Of a DNA stretch of 64,000 nucleotides, positions 34,501 through 46,433 are shown in pieces. The DNA is taken from the NCBI GenBank assembly GCA_023897205.1, contig JAHWDD010000003.1, positions 5,955,665 to 6,019,664 on the forward strand, read 5' to 3'. The translations under genes and the position numbers were made by a program. Every line of letters begins with the position of its first letter. Position 1 is the stretch's first letter. The stretch comes from Exophiala sp. HKRS030. Lineage: Eukaryota > Ascomycota > Eurotiomycetes > Chaetothyriales > Herpotrichiellaceae. The notes beneath the pieces are model-generated. The model was given only the letters and a program-made list of their open reading frames with translations, made no database searches and was not told the origin of the DNA.

Positions 34501-36762
34501 GTATGTATTGTGTTCTCGATTGGTCGACTCCGAACAAGCACAACCTTGGCCCCCAGTATCGAAATACCGTTCACTGATAGAACTTGTAATCATGGAGTCA
34601 GAATGCCTGAATTCCTCAGCCTATTTCTTCAAACAGAGTTTTGGCTGTCAGCCAACAATTCGAATCTCACCATCAGCCTGAGATCCCCGAGATATCCTGA
34701 TTCTCGTAATTGTTAAGGGTGTCCATTCGATCCGGATGTTGATTTCCAGAAATGTGAGGGGAGTATCCCAACCGGCCCCCTTAGCCATTTCAATAGTTTG
34801 CGACGTACTTACTGACCTCAGCTTTTTCACGGAAGGAACCGTCGGCTGTGCAGATCAAGCTTCACCTTACATCGTCGTTGTGAGAAGATGTTCTTTCTGT
34901 CTGCAGGATCTCGCTTGTTGAACAGCCTCTTCCCTGGTCAATAGTTAGTATCTTCCATTTGTAGTTGTTGGATTCTGCCACTTGAGTTGCTATGCTTCCG
35001 AACTTTCTAGCCTGGTGGACCTGCTACAGCCGAAGTTTTGTGAACCTCTTGACACGTGAATTGGGTTCCATGGGTGTAGCATTGCTCTTGAAATAACATA
35101 GCAGGGGTTTCCCACGCCTCGAGGGAGCAGTCAAAGATGACAAGTGGTGGGACCAGCTCGATGATGGTGGATCAGCGGGAACAGATGATGGGGTTCCATC
35201 AAAGGATGGATGGCTCTAGAATGTGGAGACACAAAAGCCAACGTCGTGGCGTAGATGACAGATGCTTGAGAAAACGGAGAATGATACCACTTGAATCTTA
35301 CAGGATGTCTTCCAAGTGTAGGAAGATTAGAGCATACCAAAATAGAAGGTCGCTCGAGCACGGTCATCCCTTCCAATTTCTAACGTTGATCAATGATGAC
35401 TTCGGCAGGAACGGTATCAAAGTCTTTATGGATCGAGTTATGCGAACCTACTTTCGTCCTCGCTCAAAAGCCCTCCAGAAAAGAGATTGTGTATTCACTG
35501 AAAAGGAAATCCCCGTGGGATACCTCGGAGGAAATGCTAGATGCACAGACTTCCTGACTAGGGGACATGGAATCTTCTCGTGATGTACTGGCAAGGATCA
35601 ATAGCAGCGGAAGCATTGTCAGTCTCTTCCGCCCGTTTGGCTGTCTCGGAACTGGCGATCCGATTGAAGCCAAAAGCCAACACTATGCAAGGACGGCAAG
35701 CAAGAGACTAGGGTTGTTGAGTGATGCGAGAAGCCAGACATTGAGATACTTAACGGCTTTTCTTGCAGGGAGGTGGTGTCCTGCCTCAGTTGTTTGGCCG
35801 AGTACCAATTATATAGAAGATCGGCAAATCCAATACCAGGTGTGGTATGCCCAACCCACGACATTTTAGCCTCACTTCGTGTTCAACTTGCCAGGTTGAC
35901 CCAACACGTTGTGTGAAGTGATCGACATGATCGACAGGCAAGTTTTTCTGAGCAAGCGTAACGCTTCTGCATTGAACTTATGGCGACTGAGGATCGCATT
36001 TCCGTGTTTCAGTCAAAATTGTCGAATGAAGCTCCAATGAAACCAGGCGGGACGATATCCGAAACCCCTGCGCCACTGCTTGGTCTGAATACCACGACTT
36101 TATACATTGCCCTGGGGACTAGCGCTATTTGGTACCTCTGTGGTTGATAATCATGCATTGCAATGATAGATACGTGAAAGGTGAATCACGGATTCCTCAG
36201 AAGGAGGGTAAGAAAGAAAACCCCATATGCCCTTCGACCCTAGATGCTGTCCCACTGCGGCTCACAGCGCCTATTCATCTCATCTGAACACCCAAAAGAA
36301 GTCCCCGTGCTCCTTTCGAACACACGAGACAAAGTATTAACCTCACTTCGACCGACCGCTTCAGGTCAGGAATGGGTAAAAAGAGAAAGGAAGAAAAATA
36401 AACCCATAAACCCCATATCACGGTCCAAGATCGGATCAGTGCCTGCTCTCCATCTCACATCTCTACTCCCCATACCTTGAATGGTGTGAAAAAGGGACTT
36501 GCGGTGAGGCAGGGGTCTAAAACAATGTCGTAGCGCTACCACGCTCTTTTCAGTCTGGAATATGTTTCTTCCTCATCAATATGTTGAAAACGTCACGACT
36601 CCTGCATCATGCTCGTTCCTGGTGTTCACTGGATGATCCCTGGTTGATAGTGGTATCGCTGCTCTTCCGGTGCCATAATCCCCAAAGTATCATGCTCCAT
36701 GCTAAATATGACCAAAGGATTGTGTATGCTTCCTCGTAGTACTCATGCAAATTCACGGCTCG
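31537..36762. other. 5.2-kb gene-poor region
   Basis: No protein gene can be supported. ORFs at 32185-32493, 33318-33722 and 35137-35583 are short, overlap ORFs on the other strand and show no domain. A trinucleotide/hexanucleotide tract (CATCCA/CCTCAT) occupies about 31948-31986 and a GA-rich tract about 31770-31800. The region could hold long 3' UTRs, non-coding RNAs or diverged mobile-element relics. Confidence 0.4.
31948..31986. repeat. Imperfect CATCCA/CCTCAT hexamer repeat
   Basis: Short tandem of CATCCA units grading into CCTCAT/CCTCGT units, about 39 bp, downstream of the PXA gene. A tract of the same CATCCA type occurs near 62434-62448. Confidence 0.7.
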
Positions 36763-38573
36763 TTAATCTTCAAGCTCCGATGGGTTAGAAATAAGGTCCA
36801 TGTCGTGCATGTCATAATCGAAAGGGAAGTCCATGTCAAAGCCGTCATCAGGTCGAAATCCCGAGAATGGTTCGTTTCTTAGAAATGCGAGGACTGTCGG
36901 CGACGTCGATATGATGCATCCCTCCAGGCAGTAAAGATCCATTCGATGGTCTTAAAAGCTTAACTTTCTCCATCAGTTTGCCAATAGCGATGTAATCATC
37001 TGGTTCTGCGACGCTGGGGTTCTCTTGCAAGAGTTCTTTTATACTGTGGAGTGCACCGACATAGTCATTATCCACAGGGGTAGGGGCAAGCTGATGGGGG
37101 ATGCATCTGAAGACCTGGGTAGTGGTGGAGGATGCATGGATGAGTACCGCACCTCGTCCGGATTATGGATATCGGGCACGCTCTTGTGGCGTTTCATCAT
37201 CTGGCGAGGATCAATTGCTGTCGGTCGAATTTCTACGACCGTCGAGGTAAGAGATCGGACTGGCAGTCCTGAACCCATCAGTACCGCAGCGGACGGCCGT
37301 GCAGCGGCGCTTTGTTCAGACCCATGGGGAAATGTTAGACTCCTCTGTCGACTGAGGTTATCATTAGCCTGGTCGTCGAGGAATCCCTCTGCGGTGCTGA
37401 TATTGAGCTCCTTGTCGTCGTCAGGTGCGAATTCAGGTGAAAGTCGTGGCAACTTGGCCACCATCGCATCTTTCTCAACGCCAGTGCCCAACCCATACTC
37501 AATCGATGAACGACGGAATGATCCCTTCGAATCATCAAAGTCAAAGAAGTCTCCATCTTCGAGCTTGACGTTGGATTCGTCAGGCAGTTCTTCGATCGTG
37601 GACATAGGTGGGGACATAAGTCCCGAACTCTCCGAACTGTCATCCTCAGGAGAAGCTGTCCTGGAATTGTTATCCCGACCAACCGTTGGCTCACTCTCCT
37701 CAGTATAGCCGATCAAGTGATTCTTGCGTTTGAATTCTTCCAACCACTCTGAGGTCGACACGACTGCCTGGTCACTTCTACTGAACGAGAAGACCTGTAC
37801 CTGAGTACGTAGTTCTTCGTCGGTCGTCGAAAGGCCTTTCTTTCGCTGGTTCTTAACCCAGTTCGCAAGGGTCTTCTCAAAGTCTGGTAGCCGAGCCTTG
37901 GACTTCTTTTCAGGACTGGAGCTTTCCTGTTTAGGTTTCGGATTCATATATTTGTCACGTTGCCTTAGGATTTTCGACACGGTGCTAGCATTGTCAGTCG
38001 GAAACTATGGCAAGTCTCTACAGCTCCATACCTTCTCTCTACATTGAATTTAGCTGCGAAGTGTTAGGGCATTGCTGATCACGAGAGGGGATTGCATACC
38101 TCCAATCTGGATTTGCTTCATGTTTGGATTCTGCTCTGCCTCGATGCACATTTGACGCCTTTCATCGTCGGTAAGCTTACGACGAGATGGAGTCTTTGCG
38201 CTTGTTGGCGTCACATCAGACGCTGTTCCTGCCGACAAAGGAGTTTGGAGTGGCCCAGCTGGTAGTATTGGGGTGGAATAGGACGGCTGACTTGCCAACA
38301 TGCTCGGCCAGAGTCCACTATGGGGCATGATCAGTGGCGGGGCATTGGTGCGTGACTGGTACCAAACGGTGATGGTCTTGTCATGTTGTATGCCGGCTCC
38401 AAGGGAACTGGTGCTGTAGCATGATAGTCGTAAGGGGGAAATTCTTGCATTGGCGACATGGAAGTTTGTGGGCTCGAGGAATAGGCTCCGGGCACATTGA
38501 CCCAACCAGGTTGGCCATAACCAGAATGGTGAAGGTCCTGATGGTCTGTGGGCATATTCAAGAGCACCTGCAT
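36763..38573 (-). CDS. CENP-B/Tc5-type HTH DNA-binding protein (three frame breaks)
   Basis: Putative nuclear DNA-binding protein with a CENP-B N-terminal-like HTH followed by a Tc5/CENPB-type HTH, as in pogo-transposase-derived host proteins. Exons: 38100-38573, 38032-38053 (22 nt) and 36763-37984; introns are 46 and 47 bp. Splicing gives KLTDDERRQMCIEAEQNP, QIQIGAKFNVERSTVSKIL and FEKTLANWVKNQRKKGLS. There is no DDE catalytic domain; the C-terminal half is acidic and Ser-rich and ends DLISNPSELED. Three one-base corrections are needed: +1 at the G4 run 38339-38342 (restores SHAPMPPPLIM), +1 at 37077-37080 or 37083-37086 (restores LPLPPVDNDYVGAL) and -1 at about 36923 (GGG, restores STSPTVLAFLRNEPF). 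The corrected length is 573 codons. The start at 38573 is tentative; ATG 38555 or an upstream exon is possible. Confidence 0.78.
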
Positions 38574-40842
38574 CGAGTCTCAGTTTCCCAAGCGGCAATG
38601 AGGTATGTCGAAGGTGAGTTGAGTCGCCAAACACATGCCAGTGTTTATGGTAATCCTGAGATGTGATCAACGACAACGATGGGCTTGTCGTCTGCAACTC
38701 CTCAAGCTTACGACTGTCATAAGCTACAAATCCAGTTCCAGCGTCTGGAAGAATTCTACTTCTTCTCAGCGGTCACCGGTCTTGCCGATGGGATGGAGGG
38801 AGGGGGTGGGTGAATAGATGAGAGAAAGTTCGAGGATTGGGGTGTGGACGTTAATGTGGGCCACAGCCCACGGACAAGCTCAATAATCAATGAAAGCGAG
38901 GGCCGAGTAAGGAAATCCGTAAACGGTCGAATTGAATAGTCCAGGCCTGGGGGTTCAACTGGGGTGGGTTTGGACCAGGGTTTGCAGACAGAGGTCTCTC
39001 AAGGGGAGGATGGAAGGAACCTGGCCTTTGGTAGGAGTTTGATGGGGCTTCGTTCTGCGAATTTGGGCTGCAGAGAGGTCGGGCAGGGTATTTTGAAGGA
39101 CTATCGAGGAATGAGTAGACTCGTCGTGTGATCTACCTTGTACGGAATGTTGTGCTGTAAGGACTGTTCGTTCCTCCTCAAGCTTGCCTAAGTGACTTGC
39201 ACAATCATAAGAGCAGGCCAGTGTCGAGGTGGACTCCCTTGAACAAAGGCCTCCGGAGACGAATGCGAGGTGTGGTGCTAAGAGAGCAAGCGCCCAGAGC
39301 AGCCTATGGCAAAGGGTCAATGAGCCTTAGCTTGTGCAAGCTCGTCCCGGTCGGCTGTGTGGAACGGGCCCTAATGACATGCCATTAGCGTTCTGGGGGT
39401 GTCGAGTCCAGGGTAGACTCACCTTCTACTAAACCTCAACTGTCGATGGTACCCGCTCGACGGCTTTGCTTCCCCTGTTGAGGCACAACTGGTAGTGACA
39501 AGTGCTGCAGGCGCAATGTCTTTGGGCACCGGCGGGGTCTTGTGTACCGTTCAGGAAGTGAAGTTGGGAAGCAGATATTCTCCCAAGAGGTCGGAGATCT
39601 CTCACAAGGTGCTTCGAACGGGAGAAAGCGAGTGTGACACAGGGATTGAAAGAAGTAGGACGGAGTACTGTAGATCAGAACGAGGAAGTAAAAAGGATGG
39701 AAACCAAGGTGGCATGTCTTATTCAAATGATAACCTTGAAGGTGCAAGTAGAGTATTTAGTGTATGACTTGACGGAGCTACTACAATTCATTGCACCAGT
39801 AGCATGGAGAGAGGTACTTTGTACTCCATACGGAGTCGGGAGTTCGTGCTTCAAGAAGCAAGAGACCACAGCAATGATGGTCTCTGGACTCCTGGGGTGC
39901 TGCCCCACGCGTCTCTGAAAGAGCCCTCGGAGGCGTCAAATAAACAACAGAGTTCTGAGAAAAGATCTGGACTGTTCCTCTTTAGGTTGTTCAAAATCAG
40001 GCGATCAGCCTAGAGGCTGCTGGCACGCTCCGTCTAGCCGTTTTTCCTCCCTTGACGGCCCGAGAGCATAATGGGCCATGGCGATCTGAGAGCCACAGTT
40101 AAAACCCTATGCCCAGGCAAGTTGGAGGAGGAGGAGGTCCGCATCTGTCAAGCGCATGGCTTGATTAGTTGTTCCGAGTGGGCCGTCTGCAAATCTTTGT
40201 CGCTGAGGTACGAAGAGTGAGTGGGCTGGAGGTCCCTGGGAAGCCACGGAGCACCAAGCAAAAAGGCTCGAGTACGGTACGGTATCGAGGACACGTCTTG
40301 TAAAGAGCAATACCGCCCACCAAATCTGGGTCACGAGTCGAGACACGACGGGTTCACAAAAGGTGGAAGGGTACCAGCTAGTGGTGGGGGTTTGGGGTCT
40401 TGACCTATACGCTCTGAATGGGGAATTGCACTGAGAGAAACGACCCAGACTGACTTCGAGGCAGGCGATTTGGGGCAGCTTGTGCGACGGAGCGTGGGTT
40501 GGTCGAGGGGGGGTTATCAAGACCCAAAGACTCAAGACTCCAGAGACTGGCTAATCGAAACGCACTCGCAGAGACACGAGGTGAGCTCCTCGAGGGTTGA
40601 GGACTCGAGGCACAGGCATCCCGTTGGACAAGTCCTTCACAGACCCTCACAGGCGACGCTATCGGCAAGCCATTGGGCAGGGGTGTGCCGACTTGAGTCT
40701 TGAGTCTTGACCAAAGATGAATTTCGCCCAAACACAGTCAGCGTTAAATGCCATGCTGGAGGCGAAGAGCAACCAACGAGCGGAGTGAAGGCTGCTTCGG
40801 TTGTGTGGTTGGTGGAGGGGCGATTAGCATGGGCGGCAATAT
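38574..40842. other. Gene-poor region left of the first piggyBac copy
   Basis: 2.3 kb upstream of the CENP-B-type gene. Only short ORFs. Contains GACTCAAGACTC-like repeats near 40532-40545 and 40692-40710. No gene supported. Confidence 0.4.
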
Positions 40843-40895
40843 ATCCCCTCCGCACCTGAAATTTGAATGTTAGCGCGCCCCACATCTCGCATCCT
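40843..40895 (+). repeat. Terminal inverted repeat, left end of piggyBac copy 1
   Basis: 53 bp starting ATCCCCTCCGCACC and ending CTCGCATCCT; exact reverse complement of 42986-43038. Confidence 0.95.
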
Positions 40896-41015
40896 TTGAC
40901 CTTCCTGTCGCCAACTTTGCACCGCGACGACGACCTCATTTTTGCTCCGTTCGTGGTGTAACTAGGTTTATTCGATTTGTCTCATCGCCCTCTATCGAGC
41001 CATCCTATTTTCATT

Positions 41016-42818
41016 ATGAGCCAAGCGCGTTTTATCAATGATCTCGGCAAATTTCAAGAAGTTGCGGAATCTCGTGCATTACAGATTTCGGGCAAGTCGA
41101 CGACTGAGAAGTCGATTCTAAGCCGATAGCAACAACTTAAGGCTATTACACAGGCACAGCCTGAATATCAACCTCCTATTCAAGTGATTTATCGACCTTT
41201 CCTGTTGCGAGATGCCTCACCGACCTCGCTGTCGCCAATGCGCCTGTTTTTGTCTCTTTTTCAGCCGGTCCTTGACCTCCTTCTCTATCACACGAATATT
41301 ACCGCTAATCGACAGAGAAATCCTTAAAAGAGTTAGAATAGGATCATAATAACCGAAATAAGATACTAGCTTGTTGTGAAGCTGAGGATGTCTCTATAAC
41401 TATCTACAGGCATAAAAATAGCCTCTTTTTGGTCGATCTCGCATCATCCACCTCTTCCACTTAGTCGAGATCGATTCCTCGCGATTAAACGATATCTTTG
41501 TGTCTCTTTATTATCTCAGCCTCCTATAGATCATCCTCCTTAGTTTTAGCGAGTTGCCGACGCGCTAGAAGCCTTCCGCAAGTACCTACAAGAGTTCCTC
41601 CTTCCTAGGAGTTATTTAGCTGTTGACGAGTCGAGCCTTAAGTTCCACGGGCGTAGTAGGCACATCTTTCGCTTAGATTACAAACCTGACAAATCTGGCT
41701 TTATTATCTATATAATTACAAGTCATGGAGGAGCAATTTACGACTTCCTCGTCTCCTTACCGAAGGATAGGATAGAGGCTATTCCTCGCGATAGAATTAT
41801 AGTTAATTTAGTAATAAGGTTAATAAGAGCAAGGAAACAAGGCATAACAGGAGCGATAGTAACTAAGGTTTACCTATTAATAACAAAGAGTGTTGTATAT
41901 ACCCTAGTTCATCGACTAACTCACTTATCTCATCGATCTCAGGGCCTTGTATTCCTTTACTTTACAGACAACCTCTTTACTGACTCTCACTTAGCAAGAG
42001 CCCTATTATCACTTAATATCGCTGTCTGTAGAACGATAAGGCGCAACGCGCCAGGCCTAGACCCTCTCCTGCGCGCTATTACCTCTCCTAAGTCGAGAAT
42101 CCTCGCCGACGACTCGATTACCTATCGAATCTATGACGACAAGGTCCTCACTATCGTCTAGAGAGACCCTGAACGATAGCACTTAGTACTTTTCTGTACA
42201 ACAGCCTTTCCTCCATATTACAGAGAGTTAGCACTACGAAAAAGTCGCTTTATAACAGGCTAACCACTCAGGTCAGGCCTTACAAGGATTATAGTTAAGC
42301 AACCCTCATTTGCGGTGCAATACAACCTTCATATGGGCCACGTCGACGTCGCTAATTATCTCCGCAAGATGCACAGCGTCAGGAGGCCTAAACAAGCTAA
42401 ATGGACGAAGGTTTTCATCGATTAGATGATTAACACGGCCTCTATTAATGCCTTTTTAGCCTAGAAACAGGCTTACTCTATTATCGACGAGGGACACCGA
42501 GAACGAGAGTTTTTCATGAAAGACTTAATTTTAGGGCTTCTAGAGAGTCCTGACATCACGTATAGGCCGTTATAACGAGCAAAAAGCACTTACTATCGCT
42601 GGAATCGCTGTCAGGCGTCGACTTATAGGCCTCGACAGGCACTCGGTGAGATCGACTCAAACAGGCGTCAACCACCGTCGCGTAGGATATTCGGCTACTG
42701 CGAATTCTATAAGATCCCCCTGTATATCGATAAAGGCTGCTTTTAGGCCTTTCACTAGGCTAAAAACCTCCCTTGGTCAATACCTAAGTGCATGAAAAGG
42801 AAATAGATGTATTCCTAG
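41016..42818 (+). pseudogene. piggyBac-type transposase remnant, copy 1
   Basis: Starts MSQARFINDLGKFQEV and stays in one frame to at least 42818, broken only by stop codons. All three catalytic aspartates of the DDD triad are recognisable: AVDESSLKFHGR (about 41622), FTDNLFTDSHLA (about 41967) and MGHVDVANYL (about 42344). ICRTIRRNAPGL-like sequence matches the GTxRxNRxGLP block. A C-terminal Cys-containing segment follows (GYCEFYKIP, DKGC). TAG stands where Trp is expected in FID*MIN, FLA*KQAY and CF*AFH*AKN, the product of G-to-A change in TGG (CpA to TpA on the other strand), as RIP makes. No frameshift is visible. Confidence 0.85.
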
Positions 42819-42985
42819 GTATATCACGTGTTACATAACTTTGCAACACCACAAAATCTCTATACACTAAAAAAATGGAGCAAAATTTGTATCATTCGGT
42901 AGAGAATTGCAAGTGCTATTAATGACATTAATTATATCATCTTAACTCTATTCCTCATAGAAAAATGGGTGAGAAACGAAATTAC

Positions 42986-43038
42986 AGGATGCGAGATGTG
43001 GGGCGCGCTAACATTCAAATTTCAGGTGCGGAGGGGAT
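42986..43038 (-). repeat. Terminal inverted repeat, right end of piggyBac copy 1
   Basis: Perfect inverted copy of 40843-40895; the element ends GGTGCGGAGGGGAT. Confidence 0.95.
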
Positions 43039-45213
43039 GACCTTTAGCGAATAAGTGGACCTTGACCAGGATTAAAAATCCATGCCCAGGGTGCTAGCTT
43101 TGGTGGATGATGCTACTCACCATCAGTAGCCCAAGTGATTTTCAGGACACCACCCACTAACCGAACTCTATCAGTGTCAATCATAAGTATATCGCCGTGG
43201 GCGTCCGTAGTACGTAGTCCTTAGGACGAGGGAAACCAACGCCAGCTCCCAAAGAGACAGAACTCAGGAGAAACGACAAGGTCCGTGGAGCCATGTACCG
43301 CACAAGTTCACCAGTTGTAGTTGCCATTAAAACATGCTCGCAGTAATGTTCATGTGGTGCGTATTGTATAGGTCTGGCTGAGATCTCCACGTCGCGAGAG
43401 CCTCCAGTAAAACCTTGAATCGAGCCCTGACGACAAACGAAGCAAAATTCCATTGGGTCTTGATGGGAGGCCTGGGTCAGTGCTGGATGTGGTTGACAGG
43501 TTTCGAAATCTATGGCCTACACCATCAGTGCCCTCCTCAAGACTCAAGACTCCTACTACCAACGAGAACGGCATCAAGCTCTTTTCCTGGATAGACGGTA
43601 GACCAGAGGCTGTAGCATACCTGGCTAAGGAGCAGAGTTTTTCTCCGCGCTAGGCTCTACACTAGACTGCAGACTGCAGTTTGTCAATGTCGGGCTTCAG
43701 ACCAGTTACAACTTGATAAATTGATTTAAACCCTTTCTTGATGTGTTTGCAATGGGCATGGGAGGTCGGCGGGAACCTGGCCAGTCACAGCGACTTCTAC
43801 GGGCCTTAGCGGCCTTGACATGTCCTTTGCCTGAAGGGAACACTTGAACAACCTCCACTGACCATCAATCGCTTATAACAAAACCCCTGGCGCAACCAGG
43901 GTGATTACGGAGTCTAGGGCACGAGCAGGCCCTTCCGGCTAGGCTCCAAAGCCTCAACGGATAGCTCTAAACATGTTCAACCTAGGATCACGCCCTGCAA
44001 ATCTCAACTCTCGAGTTGTGAAGGAGCCGTTGACGAGTCGCGCGGTCCTTTCTGAGAGCATGGAAAAGACCAATGGCGTGCCCACAATTCTGTCGGGACG
44101 GTATCAACCTTCTCAACAAGACCAACTTTGGATGGGCTTGCTTGGGCTTCTCTGCGCCCAAGCATATAAACATCGTAAACGCGGATACGGCTTCGGCGGC
44201 GTCTGAATCTGTTGCGCACTAATGACGGACTGTCCTGACCCTACATGACGTGCCTCAACCATCTCATGTTGCTTGCCACAGTGCAAATACTCCAGCCACT
44301 GGTCGTGTTCGTTGGTACTGTCGCATACCTAGGAATGATGGAACTCCTCCGTAGGTGAGACTCAGAAATTCTTGCATGAATTGGGATGGTTGTCGTGTTC
44401 GATGACTTGTTCTGCGCAGAAGAGCGAACTTCTGTTGAAAGCGTACTGGTGGTCATGGACAGAGAAATCTCCACCCAGAAAAAGTAAACTGACTGTCGTG
44501 ATTCAATTGGCACAAAGCACAGCCATGACATGTGAATACTGGCTAACCGTATCCTTTAGCTTCACTATAGTCCATGCCTCTTGAAAACTTTCTCGTCGGA
44601 TCCTGACATGCGTTCACCACGGTGTGTAGTATCGTCTGAAACGTGTCAAAATTGATGATAGATGCACCCACCCGCTTGTGGTCGTCGCTAGGCCTCATCC
44701 GCCGTTTGTGAGGGGATTGTAAGCCCATGGTGTGAGTCGACAGGCCGAGAAACGCCACCATGCCTTCTTGTCCCAGCGTTTCGGGATACTGTTTGCCGTG
44801 TCTGTGGGATTCGCAGGCAAGAGCGCAGTAATTGATGCCACTGCAACGTCAATGGCGTGGTACTCATTCAAGTACTGTACATGCCCAATATTTCACATGA
44901 TCTGTGCGGAGCTTCGCATATTCTCGTCAAGCGAGGACAACGGCTGCTTGTGCAGCATGGTCCTTTCGAGCACCCCGTCTCAATCTGCAACAAACAGCAT
45001 CAATCCTTGGACCCTGAGGTTGATCGTCGCTGTGGATCGCATCCTCGAGATCCGGAGAAAGATTGCTTCGGGGGTCAACGGAAGCTGAGCCACTAGCCTG
45101 GTGGAGCCGCGGATCAAGCCCAGAACCGGTCGGCTCATGGATTGAATTTGCAAACTGCCACAGTCCCCTCGTTCCTGGAATTACATGACCGAGCCTCGAT
45201 TTGGCTCAGACTC
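43039..45213. other. Gene-poor region between piggyBac copy 1 and rbg1
   Basis: 2.2 kb with short overlapping ORFs only (for example 44732-45088), none recognised. A GACTCAAGACTC motif lies at about 43539-43550. It should include the rbg1 3' UTR at its right end. Confidence 0.4.
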
Positions 45214-46433
45214 TTACCTCTTGATGATGGTGACTTGAAGTAACAGACTGTGGTCAGCAGGTGACCGAAAATGAAGGTGATGTTGGGGCACTTACTGATA
45301 TCTTCATCCGCAAGTTCGTGCGAAAGACCTACGCGTTGAGGTTGATGCTTGACCGAGCGACCATAGACAATAGCGTGCTTGAATTGGTCTACGATGGTTT
45401 TGTGTATGGCATTACACTGAAGAAGTCAGCGGTTTCATCCATCCCGGGCGGGAAACGACAGGTCACTTACAAAGTCCTCTACTGTAGAGGCGTTTTTCCG
45501 CAAGACGACGGGTGCCGAATAATCGGGTTGTTTGCCCTTGGGCTTGGTGTAAACACGTTTCAACTGGAGCTTCTCCCACATGAGTTCCAAAAGCTCGTCG
45601 ATGTTCCATCCGTGCTCTGAACTGATTGGGCAAGCATTAGGAATGCGGTACAAAAGATCGAGCTCCTCTATTGAGATTGCATCGATCTTGTTGAGGGCAT
45701 ACACAACTGGAATATAACTTCGACTCTTGGCCTCGAGAACATCAATGAGATCATCGATGGTGGCGTCGCATCTTATGGCAATGTCGGCCGAGTTGATGCG
45801 ATATTCGTTCATGACGGCTTTGATCTCATCATGATCGATATGTGATAGAGGTACAGTACTGGTGATATTCAAGCCTCCCTTGTCCTTCTTCTTGAACACA
45901 ATATTCGGAGGTTCCTTGTTGATGCGGATGCCGAAGCCTTCCAGTTCAGACTCGATGATTCGCTTGTCAGTCAGAGGTTTGTTGACGTCGAGGACAATGA
46001 AAATCAGATGGCATGTTTTGGCGACAGCAATGACCTGACGACCACGACCTTTCCCATCCTTGGCTCCTTGGATAATTCCAGGTAGGTCAAGCATTTGAAT
46101 GGCAGCACCATTGTAGAGGACCTGACCAGGAACCGTGGTGAGTGTGGTGAACTCATAGGCTGCAGCTTCCGAATGCTGGCCTGTGAGACGACTCATGAGA
46201 GTTGACTTTCCCACCGAAGGAAAGCCAATGAAGCCGACTGAGGCAACACCGGTTCGCGCAACATCGAAGCCACTACCACCACCACCACCCGATGATGATG
46301 GGGTGAGCAATTCTCTCTTCAGCTTAGCCAGCTTCGCCTTGAGCTGACCGAGATGGAAGGATGTTGCCTTGTTCTTCTGAGTCTTGGCCATTTCGGCCTC
46401 GATATCTTTGATCTTGTCCACCGTCGTCGCCAT
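45214..46433 (-). CDS. rbg1: DRG-family GTP-binding protein Rbg1/DRG1
   Basis: Developmentally regulated GTP-binding protein of the Obg-HflX superfamily. It is ribosome-associated and helps relieve stalled translation with its partner Tma46/DFRP1 (family knowledge). Exons: 45471-46433, 45296-45416 and 45214-45233; introns are 54 and 62 bp. The last exon is 20 nt and supplies the end ITIIKR. The product is 367 aa, the length of human DRG1. Motifs: N-terminal helical region ([18 protein letters not shown]), P-loop GFPSVGKS at residues 70-77, switch [28 protein letters not shown], and a C-terminal TGS domain including VEDFCNAIH and [22 protein letters not shown] Gly/Ser linker lies near residue 50. 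The frame is intact. It sits between the two inverted piggyBac copies. Confidence 0.96.

Larger units (their letters stand above)
40843..43038 (+). mobile_element. piggyBac-type DNA transposon, copy 1 (RIP-degraded)
   Basis: A 2,196-bp element bounded by perfect 53-bp terminal inverted repeats. A single long degenerate reading frame inside matches a piggyBac (DDE_Tnp_1_7) transposase. The second copy at 50776-52971 has the same length and lies in the opposite orientation. If the repeats start at CCCCTCC, both copies are flanked by AT on each side (either a 2-bp duplication or the repeat end itself). No TTAA duplication, the piggyBac hallmark, is present. More than ten in-frame TAG/TAA codons, mostly at expected Trp or Gln positions, show that it is inactive. 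Confidence 0.9.
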
